Assembly: GCA_002438905.1 (NCBI GenBank)
Contig: DJSA01000058.1
Location: forward strand, 17,870 to 27,756
From: Bacteroidales bacterium UBA6346
Lineage (GTDB): Bacteria > Bacteroidota > Bacteroidia > Bacteroidales > UBA932
DNA length: 9,887 bases
Direction: 5' to 3'
Every line of letters starts with the position of its first letter. The first letter of the stretch is position 1. Below are positions 1 to 7,351 of the stretch, one piece after another. Below the pieces are notes generated by a model that saw nothing but the letters and a program-made list of their open reading frames with translations, was not told where the DNA came from and ran no database searches. The position numbers and the translations under genes were made by a program.

Positions 1-3000
1 GGCTGTCCGCCGTTGGTGACAAGGTCGCTACGGCTGGTGGTCATCCTGTTCATGTTCACTTTCGGAGCTTCAGCCGCAGGTCTCGGAGCTTCCTCACGGA
101 GTGCTATACCGGCGCGGAGAAGGAAGGAGAGCGCATCCTGGTTAAGCGATTCCAGCATCGCGCTGAACAGATTGAAACTCTCGAACTTATAGACAAGAAG
201 CGGATCCTTCTGCTCATAAGAAGCGTTCTGGACGGACTGCTTGAGGTCGTCCATGTCGCGGAGATGATCCTTCCAGTGGCGATCAATTTCAAAGAGCACG
301 ATGGTTTTCGAGAGAGCCTTACCGATTTCCTTACCATCGCTCTCATAGGCACGCTGAAGGTTTACAGAAAGGTTGAGCATGCGCCGGCCGTCGGTAATCG
401 GAATCGCGATGTTCACATAGCGGCTGCCCTGAGTCTCATAGACTTGTCGGATGATAGGGAGAGCCTTCTGAATCATCGAGTCGATGCGGCGCTCGTACGT
501 CGCCTTCATATTCTCGAAGAGCCTGTCGGCGAGCGCTTCCGTGTTTGCCTTGTTATAGAACTCCTCGTCAAAGTCGAGATCGAGCGAAAGCGTGCCCATG
601 ACATATTCAACGAATGCCTCGTAAGTCATGTTCGCGGCCTTCTCGGCATAAATTTCGGCAGTGTCCTGCATCATGTTCATTATGTCAATCTCGATTCTCT
701 CGCCGGAAAGCGCGTTGCGTCTCTTGCTATAGATAACTTCACGCTGTGAGTTCATCACATCGTCATATTCCAAAGTTCTCTTACGGATTCCGAAATTGTT
801 CTCCTCGACCTTCTTCTGAGCCTTTTCAATCGAGTTCGACAACATTGTGGACTCCAGCGCCTCATTGTCGGCCATTCCCAGATTATCCACAACCTTAGCT
901 ATCCTCTCCGAACCGAAAAGACGCATCAACTTGTCTTCCAATGATATGAAGAAAACAGATGAGCCCGGGTCGCCCTGACGTCCCGCACGTCCGCGAAGCT
1001 GACGGTCAACACGGCGGCTGTCGTGACGCTCTGTACCTATAATCGCGAGACCACCAGCCGCACGAACTTCAGGAGAAAGCTTGATGTCCGTACCACGACC
1101 TGCCATATTCGTGGCAATCGTGACAGTGCTTGACTGACCCGCCTGCGCGACAATCTCGGCCTCACGGGCATGCTGCTTGGCATTGAGGACCTGCGCCTTT
1201 ATGCCTCTGCGGAGAAACATCCTGCTCAGGAGTTCGGAAGTGTCCACGTCTGTCGTTCCGACAAGCACCGGCCTCCCCTGCTCCCTGAGTTCGATGACCT
1301 TTTCTATCACGGCATTGTACTTTGCCTGCTTAGTCTTGTAAATCAGGTCATTGTAATCAATACGAGCAACAGGTTTATTCGTCGGGATGACGACCACGTC
1401 GAGCTTGTAGATGCTCCAGAACTCCCCAGCCTCGGTCTCCGCCGTACCAGTCATTCCGGCAAGCTTGTGGTACATACGGAAGTAGTTCTGGAGGGTAATC
1501 GTGGCGAATGTCTGCGTAGCAGCCTCAACCTTCACGTTCTCCTTCGCCTCCACTGCCTGATGGAGTCCGTCGCTCCAGCGGCGTCCCTCCATGATACGTC
1601 CTGTCTGCTCGTCGACAATCTTGATTTTTCCATCGTCAGAAATGATATAATCAACGTTCAGTTCGAACATCGTGTAGGCCTTCAGAAGCTGGATGACCGT
1701 ATGAACGCGCTCGCTCTTGAGGGCGAAGTCTGCCATAAGTTCATCCTTCTTCTGACGTTTTTCGGCAGGGTCAGTCGTGGTCTTCTCAATCTCGGCTATT
1801 GCCGAACCGACATCCGGAAGGACGAAGAAGTTGTCGTCATTGACCAACTGTGCAAGCAGGTCGCGTCCCTTGTCCGTCATGTCCACGGTGTTCTGCTTCT
1901 CGTTGATGACGAAATAGAGAGGATCCGTAATGTACGGCATCTCTTTCTCATTGTCCTGAATGTAGTAGTTCTCGACTTTCTGGAGAAGCTGCTTCATGCC
2001 CGGCTCGCTGAGGAACTTGATGAGCGGGCGGTATTTAGGATAACCCTTATAGGCACGAAAAAGGAGAACCCCGCCCTCCTTCTCGTTACCTTCAGCTATG
2101 AGTTTCTTCGCCTCATTCAAAATGCTCGTGACGAGTGCCTTCTGCTTGTTATAGAGGTTCTCGACATAAGGCTTGTACTGCGCGAACTGTTGGTCGTCTC
2201 CCCTCTCCACCGGACCGGAGATGATGAGCGGAGTCCTGGCATCGTCAATAAGGACGGAATCGACCTCATCGACAATCGCATACTGATGCTTTCTCTGCAC
2301 AAGATCCTTCTGACTGAACGCCATGTTGTCACGCAGGTAGTCGAAGCCGAACTCGTTGTTAGTTCCGAACGTTATATCACATGCGTATGCACGTCGACGG
2401 GCGTCGGAGTTAGGTTCATGCTTGTCAATGCAGTCTACGCTGAGCCCATGGAACATATATAGCGGCCCCATCCACTCGGAGTCACGCTTGGAGAGGTAGT
2501 CGTTGACCGTGACCATGTGCACGCCCTTTCCGGAAAGCGCATTCAGAAACACCGGCAGCGTCGCTACGAGGGTCTTTCCTTCACCGGTGGCCATCTCGGC
2601 AATCTTTCCCTGGTGCAGGACGATGCCACCGATGAGCTGCACGTCATAGTGGATCATATCCCAAGTGACCTTGTTTCCGCCGGCCGTCCATGTATTGAAC
2701 CACACGGCCTTATCCGGCTCACCGTCATTCCCAGGACGAATCTCAACAAAGTCGTGCGATGCGGCCATCTTACGATCAAAGTCATTCGCAGTAACCTCCA
2801 CTTCAGCGTTTTGCGCGAACCTTCTCGCCGTTGATTTCATAATCGCAAAAGCCTGCGGAAGAATTTCATTAAGAGCCGTCTCTATGTCCTCGTCAACCTT
2901 CTTGACGAGCTTGTCGGACTCCGTTGCGAGCTTTTCCTTCTCCTCAATTGCGAGATCACCGTCAAGCTGTTCCTTGATTTCCGCAATTCTTTTCTCATCA

Positions 3001-3182
3001 TCGGCTATACGTGACGCCACGAAAGCTTTGAGTTCCCCAGTCTTCGCCCTGAGTTCGTCGTTCGACAACTTGTCAATGTCATCGTATGCTGCCAAAACTT
3101 TATCCAACAGAGGTTTAATGGCTTTCATATCCCTCTCGGCCTTGGTTCCGAAGAGTTTCTTGAAAATGTCTGCTAATCCCAT
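1..3182 (-). CDS. secA: Protein translocase subunit SecA (3' end beyond window)
   Basis: SecA is the cytoplasmic ATPase that drives unfolded preproteins through the SecYEG channel. The frame is open for 1060 codons from ATG 3182 to the left edge; I read nearly all of it and met no stop. Residues 1-12 read MGLADIFKKLFG, a normal SecA start. Walker A (MATGEGKT) is at 197-204, Walker B VDEVD at 304-308, followed by DDARTPLIISGP; the motor motif GRGTD is at 695-699 and QLRGRAGR at 728-735. Relative to the E. coli protein (about 900 aa) Walker A is shifted by about 95 residues and the GRGTD motif by nearly 190, so there are two extra blocks: a Lys/Glu-rich, probably coiled-coil stretch around 55-105 and another between VDEVD and GRGTD. 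Enlarged SecA of about 1100 aa is, as I recall, usual in Bacteroidota. The metal-binding C-terminal tail would lie just past the edge. It probably has its own promoter (see 3254-3284). Confidence 0.97.
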   Translation of the reverse strand, partial: MGLADIFKKLFGTKAERDMKAIKPLLDKVLAAYDDIDKLSNDELRAKTGELKAFVASRIADDEKRIAEIKEQLDGDLAIEEKEKLATESDKLVKKVDEDIETALNEILPQAFAIMKSTARRFAQNAEVEVTANDFDRKMAASHDFVEIRPGNDGEPDKAVWFNTWTAGGNKVTWDMIHYDVQLIGGIVLHQGKIAEMATGEGKTLVATLPVFLNALSGKGVHMVTVNDYLSKRDSEWMGPLYMFHGLSVDCIDKHEPNSDARRRAYACDITFGTNNEFGFDYLRDNMAFSQKDLVQRKHQYAIVDEVDSVLIDDARTPLIISGPVERGDDQQFAQYKPYVENLYNKQKALVTSILNEAKKLIAEGNEKEGGVLLFRAYKGYPKYRPLIKFLSEPGMKQLLQKVENYYIQDNEKEMPYITDPLYFVINEKQNTVDMTDKGRDLLAQLVNDDNFFVLPDVGSAIAEIEKTTTDPAEKRQKKDELMADFALKSERVHTVIQLLKAYTMFELNVDYIISDDGKIKIVDEQTGRIMEGRRWSDGLHQAVEAKENVKVEAATQTFATITLQNYFRMYHKLAGMTGTAETEAGEFWSIYKLDVVVIPTNKPVARIDYNDLIYKTKQAKYNAVIEKVIELREQGRPVLVGTTDVDTSELLSRMFLRRGIKAQVLNAKQHAREAEIVAQAGQSSTVTIATNMAGRGTDIKLSPEVRAAGGLAIIGTERHDSRRVDRQLRGRAGRQGDPGSSVFFISLEDKLMRLFGSERIAKVVDNLGMADNEALESTMLSNSIEKAQKKVEENNFGIRKRTLEYDDVMNSQREVIYSKRRNALSGERIEIDIMNMMQDTAEIYAEKAANMTYEAFVEYVMGTLSLDLDFDEEFYNKANTEALADRLFENMKATYERRIDSMIQKALPIIRQVYETQGSRYVNIAIPITDGRRMLNLSVNLQRAYESDGKEIGKALSKTIVLFEIDRHWKDHLRDMDDLKQSVQNASYEQKDPLLVYKFESFNLFSAMLESLNQDALSFLLRAGIALREEAPRPAAEAPKVNMNRMTTSRSDLVTNGGQ

Positions 3183-3253
3183 TATTTTAAATTTTTATAT
3201 TCCACAAAAAGAACAATTTTGCCGAACACTATCGCGAATCGGTCAAAATCTTG

Positions 3254-3284
3254 CAAATATAATAATTTAAGGGGAAATACGAAA
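3254..3284 (-). promoter_or_regulatory. Probable Bacteroidota-type secA promoter
   Basis: On the minus strand 3261-3254 reads TATATTTG, an exact match to the Bacteroidota -7 consensus TAnnTTTG. A TTTC at 3284-3281, one base off the -33 TTTG, lies exactly 19 bp upstream, which is the usual spacing. Transcription would start near 3248, giving a leader of roughly 65 nt that ends in an A/T-rich stretch with no Shine-Dalgarno sequence, as is common in this phylum. The start point is inferred. Confidence 0.6.
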
Positions 3285-3328
3285 GACGCCGAAGAGCAAA
3301 ATGTGTCCCAGATCATCCAATGAACAAT

Positions 3329-3799
3329 TCACCTCACAAATCCGGGATCATCAGGAAGAACTGTTCCGGCGGATGCCGCTCCTGCACCAGCGGCAACAGC
3401 AAGTGCATCACATCGCTCATTTTCAGGATGTCCGGCATGCCCCTTTATCCAATGGAATGTAACATTATGCTGGGACAAAAGGGGTTCAAGACGCATCCAT
3501 AGATCAGGATTCTTGACTTTGGCGTAACCCTTTGATCTCCATTTGTCAAGCCACTTCTCGTTGATTGCCTTGACAACATATGACGAATCACTCACCACGT
3601 GCACCATCGCGGGATGCCACCTTATTGCCTCAAGTCCCTTAATCACGGCCAGCAACTCCATCCGATTATTTGTCGTACAGGCAAACCCGCCGCTCATCTC
3701 ACGGCTATAATTTCCGCACTTCAGCACAATCCCGTAGCCTCCCGGGCCCGGATTCCCGCTCGATGACCCATCAGTATAAAGATAAATCGGCGGTCTCAT
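3329..3799 (-). CDS. rnhA: Ribonuclease HI
   Basis: RNase HI cuts the RNA strand of RNA-DNA hybrids in the cytoplasm, removing R-loops and replication primers. The 156-residue product is the size of the E. coli enzyme and carries the whole active site: D10 in YTDGSSSGNPGPGG, E48 in NRMELLAVIKGLEA, D71 in SDSSYV, the flexible-loop H121 in KGHAGHPENERCD and D131 at the end of that motif. The basic substrate-binding region (residues about 80-97, EKWLDKWRSKGYAKVKN) is present, so this is the bacterial HI form with the extra handle. The last 25 residues are a small, Ala/Gly-rich tail without known function. The ATG overlaps the pdxA stop by four bases (ATGA), so the two genes are very probably cotranscribed and translationally coupled. 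Confidence 0.95.
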   Translation of the reverse strand: MRPPIYLYTDGSSSGNPGPGGYGIVLKCGNYSREMSGGFACTTNNRMELLAVIKGLEAIRWHPAMVHVVSDSSYVVKAINEKWLDKWRSKGYAKVKNPDLWMRLEPLLSQHNVTFHWIKGHAGHPENERCDALAVAAGAGAASAGTVLPDDPGFVR

Positions 3800-4881
3800 T
3801 CTATGATTTTCCCTCCGCGAGGCTTGATTTCAGTATCAGGCATCTTGACATTCAACTTTCCGGCCACCAATTCATCATAAGCCTTACGCTTGTTGAACAC
3901 GTCTATAGCCGCGAAAATCGAAGCCATCATCGAACGCGGATCCGCCTCATCGCGCCCGGCCATCTCGTATGCCGTTCCATGGTCTGGAGAGGTCCTGACA
4001 ATCGGAAGACCGGCCGTGTAGTTCACGCCGTCCTCAAACGCGAGGGCCTTGAACGGAATCAGCCCCTGGTCGTGGTACATCGCCAGAACCGCATCGAACT
4101 TGGAATAATTTCCCAAACCGAAGAAACCATCAGGTGAATATGGCCCGAACGCGAGAATACCCTGTGAAACAGCCTCCTGAACCGCCGGAAGTATGATATT
4201 CTTCTCCTCCTCGCCAAGCAGTCCGCCATCGCCGCAGTGCGGGTTCAGCCCAAGAACCGCAATCTTCGGTGAGTCAACGCCGAAATCCCTTTCAAGCGAA
4301 TGCTTCATAAGCTTCAGTTTGCTGACAATCTTCTCTTTGGTAATCGCCGTCGGGACTGCCCTTAGAGGAATATGTCCGGTCACGACCCCCACCTTAAGAT
4401 TGTCGCTGACCATAATCATACACACCTCATCAACCCCGAATTCTTTTTCGAGATATTCCGTATGGCCCGTAAATCCGAAACCTTCGTTCGCCATCGCCCG
4501 CTTGTTGAAAGGAGCGGTCACGAGCACGTCAATGTCCCCGCTCTTTATATCCGCAACAGCCTGTTCGAGGGCAATCATAGCCGATTTCGCGGATTCCGGC
4601 GTAGACTGTCCGGGTTCAACATATACATTATCAGGCAAGCAGTTGACTATATTCACACGCTTTGGATGTACGTCCTTCGCCGAGGTTATCACATTTGTGT
4701 TCACCGGCTTGTCGAGATTATGGATCAGTTTTTTGTAGAATCCGAAAATTTTGGACGACCCGTATATCACCGGTGTGCAGAAGTCAAGTATCCGCTCGTC
4801 CGCAAGTGCCTTTATAATAACTTCATATCCGATTCCGTTGCCGTCTCCCTGGGTTATTCCAACAACTATCTTTCTATCCAT
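3796..4881 (-). CDS. pdxA: 4-hydroxythreonine-4-phosphate dehydrogenase
   Basis: PdxA oxidises 4-phosphohydroxy-L-threonine with NAD(P)+ in the DXP-dependent route to pyridoxal 5'-phosphate; PdxJ then uses the product. I place the start at ATG 4881 (361 aa) because the family begins with MxRKIVVGITQGD; an in-frame ATG at 4920 would add 13 residues (MRKRICTQKTQKY) unlike the family. Numbered from 4881, the divalent-metal histidines are H140 (FTGHTEY), H170 (VTGHIPLRAVP) and H270 (AMYHDQGLIPFKAL). Other hallmarks are LNPHCGDGG at 212-220 and the SPDHGTAYEMAG phosphate/substrate-binding stretch at 298-309. The opening TQGDGNGIGYE replaces the TMGDPAGIGPE of proteobacterial enzymes, which I associate with Bacteroidota. 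It heads a probable pdxA-rnhA operon. A PdxA2-type paralogue is a less likely alternative. Confidence 0.94.
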   Translation of the reverse strand: MDRKIVVGITQGDGNGIGYEVIIKALADERILDFCTPVIYGSSKIFGFYKKLIHNLDKPVNTNVITSAKDVHPKRVNIVNCLPDNVYVEPGQSTPESAKSAMIALEQAVADIKSGDIDVLVTAPFNKRAMANEGFGFTGHTEYLEKEFGVDEVCMIMVSDNLKVGVVTGHIPLRAVPTAITKEKIVSKLKLMKHSLERDFGVDSPKIAVLGLNPHCGDGGLLGEEEKNIILPAVQEAVSQGILAFGPYSPDGFFGLGNYSKFDAVLAMYHDQGLIPFKALAFEDGVNYTAGLPIVRTSPDHGTAYEMAGRDEADPRSMMASIFAAIDVFNKRKAYDELVAGKLNVKMPDTEIKPRGGKIIE

Positions 4882-4927
4882 ATATTTTTGTGTCTTTTGG
4901 GTACATATTCGTTTCCTCATCAGTCAT
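4874..4927 (-). other. Possible 17-codon upstream ORF overlapping pdxA start
   Basis: An ATG at 4927 opens a 17-codon frame (M-T-D-E-E-T-N-M-Y-P-K-D-T-K-I-Y-G) ending in TAG at 4876-4874, inside the first codons of pdxA and out of its frame. Translation of it would end 8 nt past the pdxA start, a layout that can couple or interfere with initiation. There is no clear ribosome binding site and the frame is short enough to be chance. Confidence 0.2.
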
Positions 4928-4941
4928 GTACGCCCGGTACA
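4901..4941. repeat. Competing inverted-repeat arms in the pdxA leader
   Basis: Three short arms occur in order: GTACAT at 4901-4906, ATGTAC at 4926-4931 and GTACA at 4937-4941. The middle arm can pair with either neighbour: six perfect base pairs with the left arm, or TGTAC (4927-4931) with GTACA around a 5-nt loop. The two hairpins would be mutually exclusive in the leader RNA. The arms are short, so a chance origin is possible. Confidence 0.3.
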
Positions 4942-5025
4942 CTCCTTCTTCCGAAACAAATCTGCCCTCCAAAATACATCAAAAAATGTCTCGTCTTTCC
5001 GTTGGCAGACGTGCTTCGCATCTTG

Positions 5026-5033
5026 CAAAGATA
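5026..5033 (-). promoter_or_regulatory. Candidate -7 element for pdxA-rnhA
   Basis: On the minus strand 5033-5026 reads TATCTTTG, matching TAnnTTTG exactly and followed by C, as in many Bacteroidota promoters. No TTTG is found 19-21 bp upstream, so the -33 half is weak or missing. If used, the pdxA leader would be about 135-140 nt and would include the upstream ORF and the competing hairpin arms. Confidence 0.45.
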
Positions 5034-5064
5034 CAAAATATATCGGAAAACATTTTACGTCGCC

Positions 5065-5089
5065 CCAACATCAGTTGGATTCTTTTTTT
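5065..5089 (+). repeat. Inverted repeat CCAAC-ATCA-GTTGG followed by T-run
   Basis: A perfect 5-bp inverted repeat with a 4-nt loop (5065-5078) is followed by a run of seven T (5083-5089). On the plus strand this resembles a weak intrinsic terminator, but no plus-strand gene lies upstream to need one. It sits immediately before the recG -7-like element, where an operator would be expected. Function is inferred only. Confidence 0.35.
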
Positions 5090-5090
5090 G

Positions 5091-5098
5091 TAACTTCG
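5091..5098 (+). promoter_or_regulatory. Candidate -7 element for recG; near-leaderless start
   Basis: TAACTTCG matches TAnnTTTG with one mismatch and follows a T-run ending TTTG, giving TTTGTAACTTCGCA, close to a sequence I associate with Bacteroidota promoters. There is no clear -33 TTTG at 19-21 bp. Transcription from here would begin about 5103-5105, at or next to the recG ATG (5105), so the mRNA would have almost no leader. Confidence 0.4.
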
Positions 5099-5104
5099 CA
5101 TGCT

Positions 5105-7309
5105 ATGCGGAATGAAACGGAAATACAGTTCCTGCCGGGAGTGGGGCCGAAACGCGCGGAAGCGCTCATGAGCGAGTTCGGAGTGAGATATGCCTCCGAT
5201 CTGCTGCGCGTCTACCCATTCCGCTACATCGACAGGACATCGTTCGTCCGCATTGCCGATGTCAGAGGGGATGCGGCTTTCATCCAGATACTTGCGTCTG
5301 TACGAAAAATCACGCTGTTCGGAGCGAAGGGAGAAATTCCACAAGAGAACCCGAAGGAACTGAAGTTCAACACGGTGAAGAGAATGAGCGTGTGGGTGGG
5401 AGATGGAAGCGGCGAGATGGAGATGACGTTCTTCAGAGGCATAAAATGGATGTTCGGGAAACTTTCCGAGGGCGGGACTTTCATCTTTTTCGGCAGGCCA
5501 TCGGAATTCAACGGACGTTTCAGCATCGTCCATCCGGAAGTCGACAGGCCTGAAAAACCAACGACAGGAGCGCCTCCCGAAGGCCTTCCTGCAGTCGGCG
5601 GCACGAATGCGATGACGTCTGGGAACACGACAGGAGGCCGCCTTGTGGGTGTCTATCCGTCCGGCGAGAAACTGAAGAACTGCGGAATCACAGGCAAGGT
5701 GATGAACCGCATAATGCAGGGGGCGCTGAACGTTGCGCTCGGTCATGAGGAAGAGACGCTTCCGATGTATATCCTTGAGAAATACGGGCTTGCACCAATC
5801 CATTATGCTCTGCGCAACATCCACTTTCCGGACAACGCAGAGGCCTTGGAGCGCTCCCGTTTCCGCCTGAAGTTCGAGGAATTGTTCTTTCTCCAGCTTG
5901 CCCTGCTGAAACAGAAATTCGTCCGCTCGCGGGCGGAAGACGGGATTCTTATGCCGAAAGTGGGAGAGGCGTTCAACAAGTGCTACGAGTCGCTCCCCTT
6001 TCCGCTGACCGGGGCACAGAAACGGGTCATCACAGAAATACGCGACGACATGAAGTCGGGACATCAGATGAACCGTCTGCTTCAGGGGGATGTGGGCAGC
6101 GGAAAGACAATGGTCGCGGTGCTGAGCGCGCTGATTGCGGTCGGAAACGGCTATCAGGCCTGCATAATGGCGCCTACCGAGGTGCTTGCCCAGCAGCATT
6201 ACAGAAACATCTGCAAATACCTCGCGCCGACAGGGGTACGCGCAGCGCTGCTCACCGGCAGCAGCAAGACGGCCGCAAGGCGCGAGGTTCACGCCGGACT
6301 TGAGGACGGCTCAATAGGGATAATTGTCGGCACGCATGCGCTTATTGAAGATAATGTCAAATTCAAGCGGTTCGGCCTTGCAATTGTGGACGAGCAGCAC
6401 CGCTTCGGAGTGGAACAGAGGGCGAAACTCTGGAGAAAGACCTGCGATGGGAAACCGCCACATGTGCTCGTGATGACGGCGACCCCGATTCCCAGGACGC
6501 TCGCGATGACGCTCTACGGAGATCTCGATGTCTCTGTGATTGACGAACTTCCGCCTGGAAGAAAGCCGGTCCAGACAATTCACGGCACGGAAGGAAAGCG
6601 CCTCCTGATGTACAATTTTCTCAAGAAAGAGATTGCCGCCGGACGGCAGGTGTTCATAGTCTATCCGCTGATTTTCGAGAGCGAGAAGCTTGACTATCAA
6701 AATCTTGAAAATGGAATAGAGACCATCCGTCACTATTTCCCGTTCCCCCCGTACAAGATTGCCGTGGTGCACGGAAAGCTCGACAACGATGAAAAGGCGT
6801 TCAACATGGACGCATTCTCGGCAGGCCGGGCGAACATCCTTGTGGCAACGTCGGTCATCGAGGTCGGCGTGGATGTACCGAACGCTAGCGTGATGGTCAT
6901 CGAGAGTGCGGAGAGGTTCGGCCTGAGCCAGCTCCACCAGCTGCGCGGACGCGTGGGCAGGGGCAGCGACAAGGCATACTGCATCCTGATGACCGGACAC
7001 AAGCTCAGCAAGGAGTCCAGGAACCGCATTGAACTGATGTGCAGGACCGAGAACGGGTTTGAGATTGCAGAAGAAGACATGAAGATGCGCGGCCCAGGCG
7101 ACCTTGAGGGCACCCAGCAGAGCGGTCTCCCGATTGCCCTCAACATAGCATCCCTCGCAAAGGACGGCCAGATTCTAAGCGCCGCCCGCAACGCAGCCGC
7201 AGCCGTTCTGAACGAAGACCCGACACTGAGCCTTGCCAAGAATTCCTCGCTGCTCGCTGAACTTCGGAAAAACAAGTACGAGATAAAGGACTACAGCAAC
7301 ATCAGCTGA
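5105..7309 (+). CDS. recG: ATP-dependent DNA helicase RecG
   Basis: RecG regresses stalled replication forks and migrates Holliday-junction and R-/D-loop structures. The start at 5105 gives 734 aa beginning MRNETEIQFLPGVGPKRAEAL, the normal family opening; the frame stays open upstream to 4751 but that part lies over pdxA and is not RecG-like. In order: N-terminal HhH-like stretch, OB-fold wedge domain (about 55-145), helicase motifs LTGAQKRVI (301-309), Walker A GDVGSGKT (328-335), APTEVLAQQH (356-365), Walker B DEQHR (429-433), TATPIPRTLA (458-467), ATSVIEVGVD (581-590), QLRGRVGRG (612-620), then the TRG-type GDLEGTQQSG (665-674). Catalytic residues look intact. It is somewhat longer than the roughly 700 aa I expect; a Gly/Thr/Pro-rich insert at about 147-178 accounts for most of this. 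It is divergent from pdxA and leads into the wyl gene. Confidence 0.97.
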   Translation: MRNETEIQFLPGVGPKRAEALMSEFGVRYASDLLRVYPFRYIDRTSFVRIADVRGDAAFIQILASVRKITLFGAKGEIPQENPKELKFNTVKRMSVWVGDGSGEMEMTFFRGIKWMFGKLSEGGTFIFFGRPSEFNGRFSIVHPEVDRPEKPTTGAPPEGLPAVGGTNAMTSGNTTGGRLVGVYPSGEKLKNCGITGKVMNRIMQGALNVALGHEEETLPMYILEKYGLAPIHYALRNIHFPDNAEALERSRFRLKFEELFFLQLALLKQKFVRSRAEDGILMPKVGEAFNKCYESLPFPLTGAQKRVITEIRDDMKSGHQMNRLLQGDVGSGKTMVAVLSALIAVGNGYQACIMAPTEVLAQQHYRNICKYLAPTGVRAALLTGSSKTAARREVHAGLEDGSIGIIVGTHALIEDNVKFKRFGLAIVDEQHRFGVEQRAKLWRKTCDGKPPHVLVMTATPIPRTLAMTLYGDLDVSVIDELPPGRKPVQTIHGTEGKRLLMYNFLKKEIAAGRQVFIVYPLIFESEKLDYQNLENGIETIRHYFPFPPYKIAVVHGKLDNDEKAFNMDAFSAGRANILVATSVIEVGVDVPNASVMVIESAERFGLSQLHQLRGRVGRGSDKAYCILMTGHKLSKESRNRIELMCRTENGFEIAEEDMKMRGPGDLEGTQQSGLPIALNIASLAKDGQILSAARNAAAAVLNEDPTLSLAKNSSLLAELRKNKYEIKDYSNIS

Positions 7310-7351
7310 AGTAAGATTATTGTAACATTCGGGAATATTTAACAACGAATA

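Noticed and set aside
1170..2462. 430-codon plus-strand reading frame opposite secA
   Set aside because: It mirrors the secA codon register and has no recognisable protein features; secA is unbroken with all motifs on the other strand. The same applies to 264-749, 2517-2834 and 2665-3270.
3183..3328. Terminator hairpin after rnhA
   Set aside because: I found no strong GC-rich stem followed by a T-run on the minus strand; only weak partial dyads such as CCGA/TCGG at 3222-3242, which lie downstream of the secA promoter.
4751..5104. Upstream extension of recG by 118 codons
   Set aside because: The frame is open but overlaps the 5' part of pdxA and reads nothing like RecG; the family start MRNETEIQFLPGVGPK is at 5105.
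4372..5115. 247-codon plus-strand frame across pdxA and the divergent gap
   Set aside because: It is antisense to a well-supported pdxA and spans the promoter region; no domain is visible.
4979..6292. 437-codon minus-strand reading frame opposite recG, and similar frames at 6311-7000 and 6733-7275
   Set aside because: They lie over intact recG and have compositions rich in Arg, His and Ala typical of antisense shadows.
7311..7351. Separate promoter for the wyl gene (TTGTAACATTCGG)
   Set aside because: It resembles the TTTGTAACTTTGC pattern but has two mismatches in the -7 core and no -33 element at the right distance; read-through from recG is simpler.
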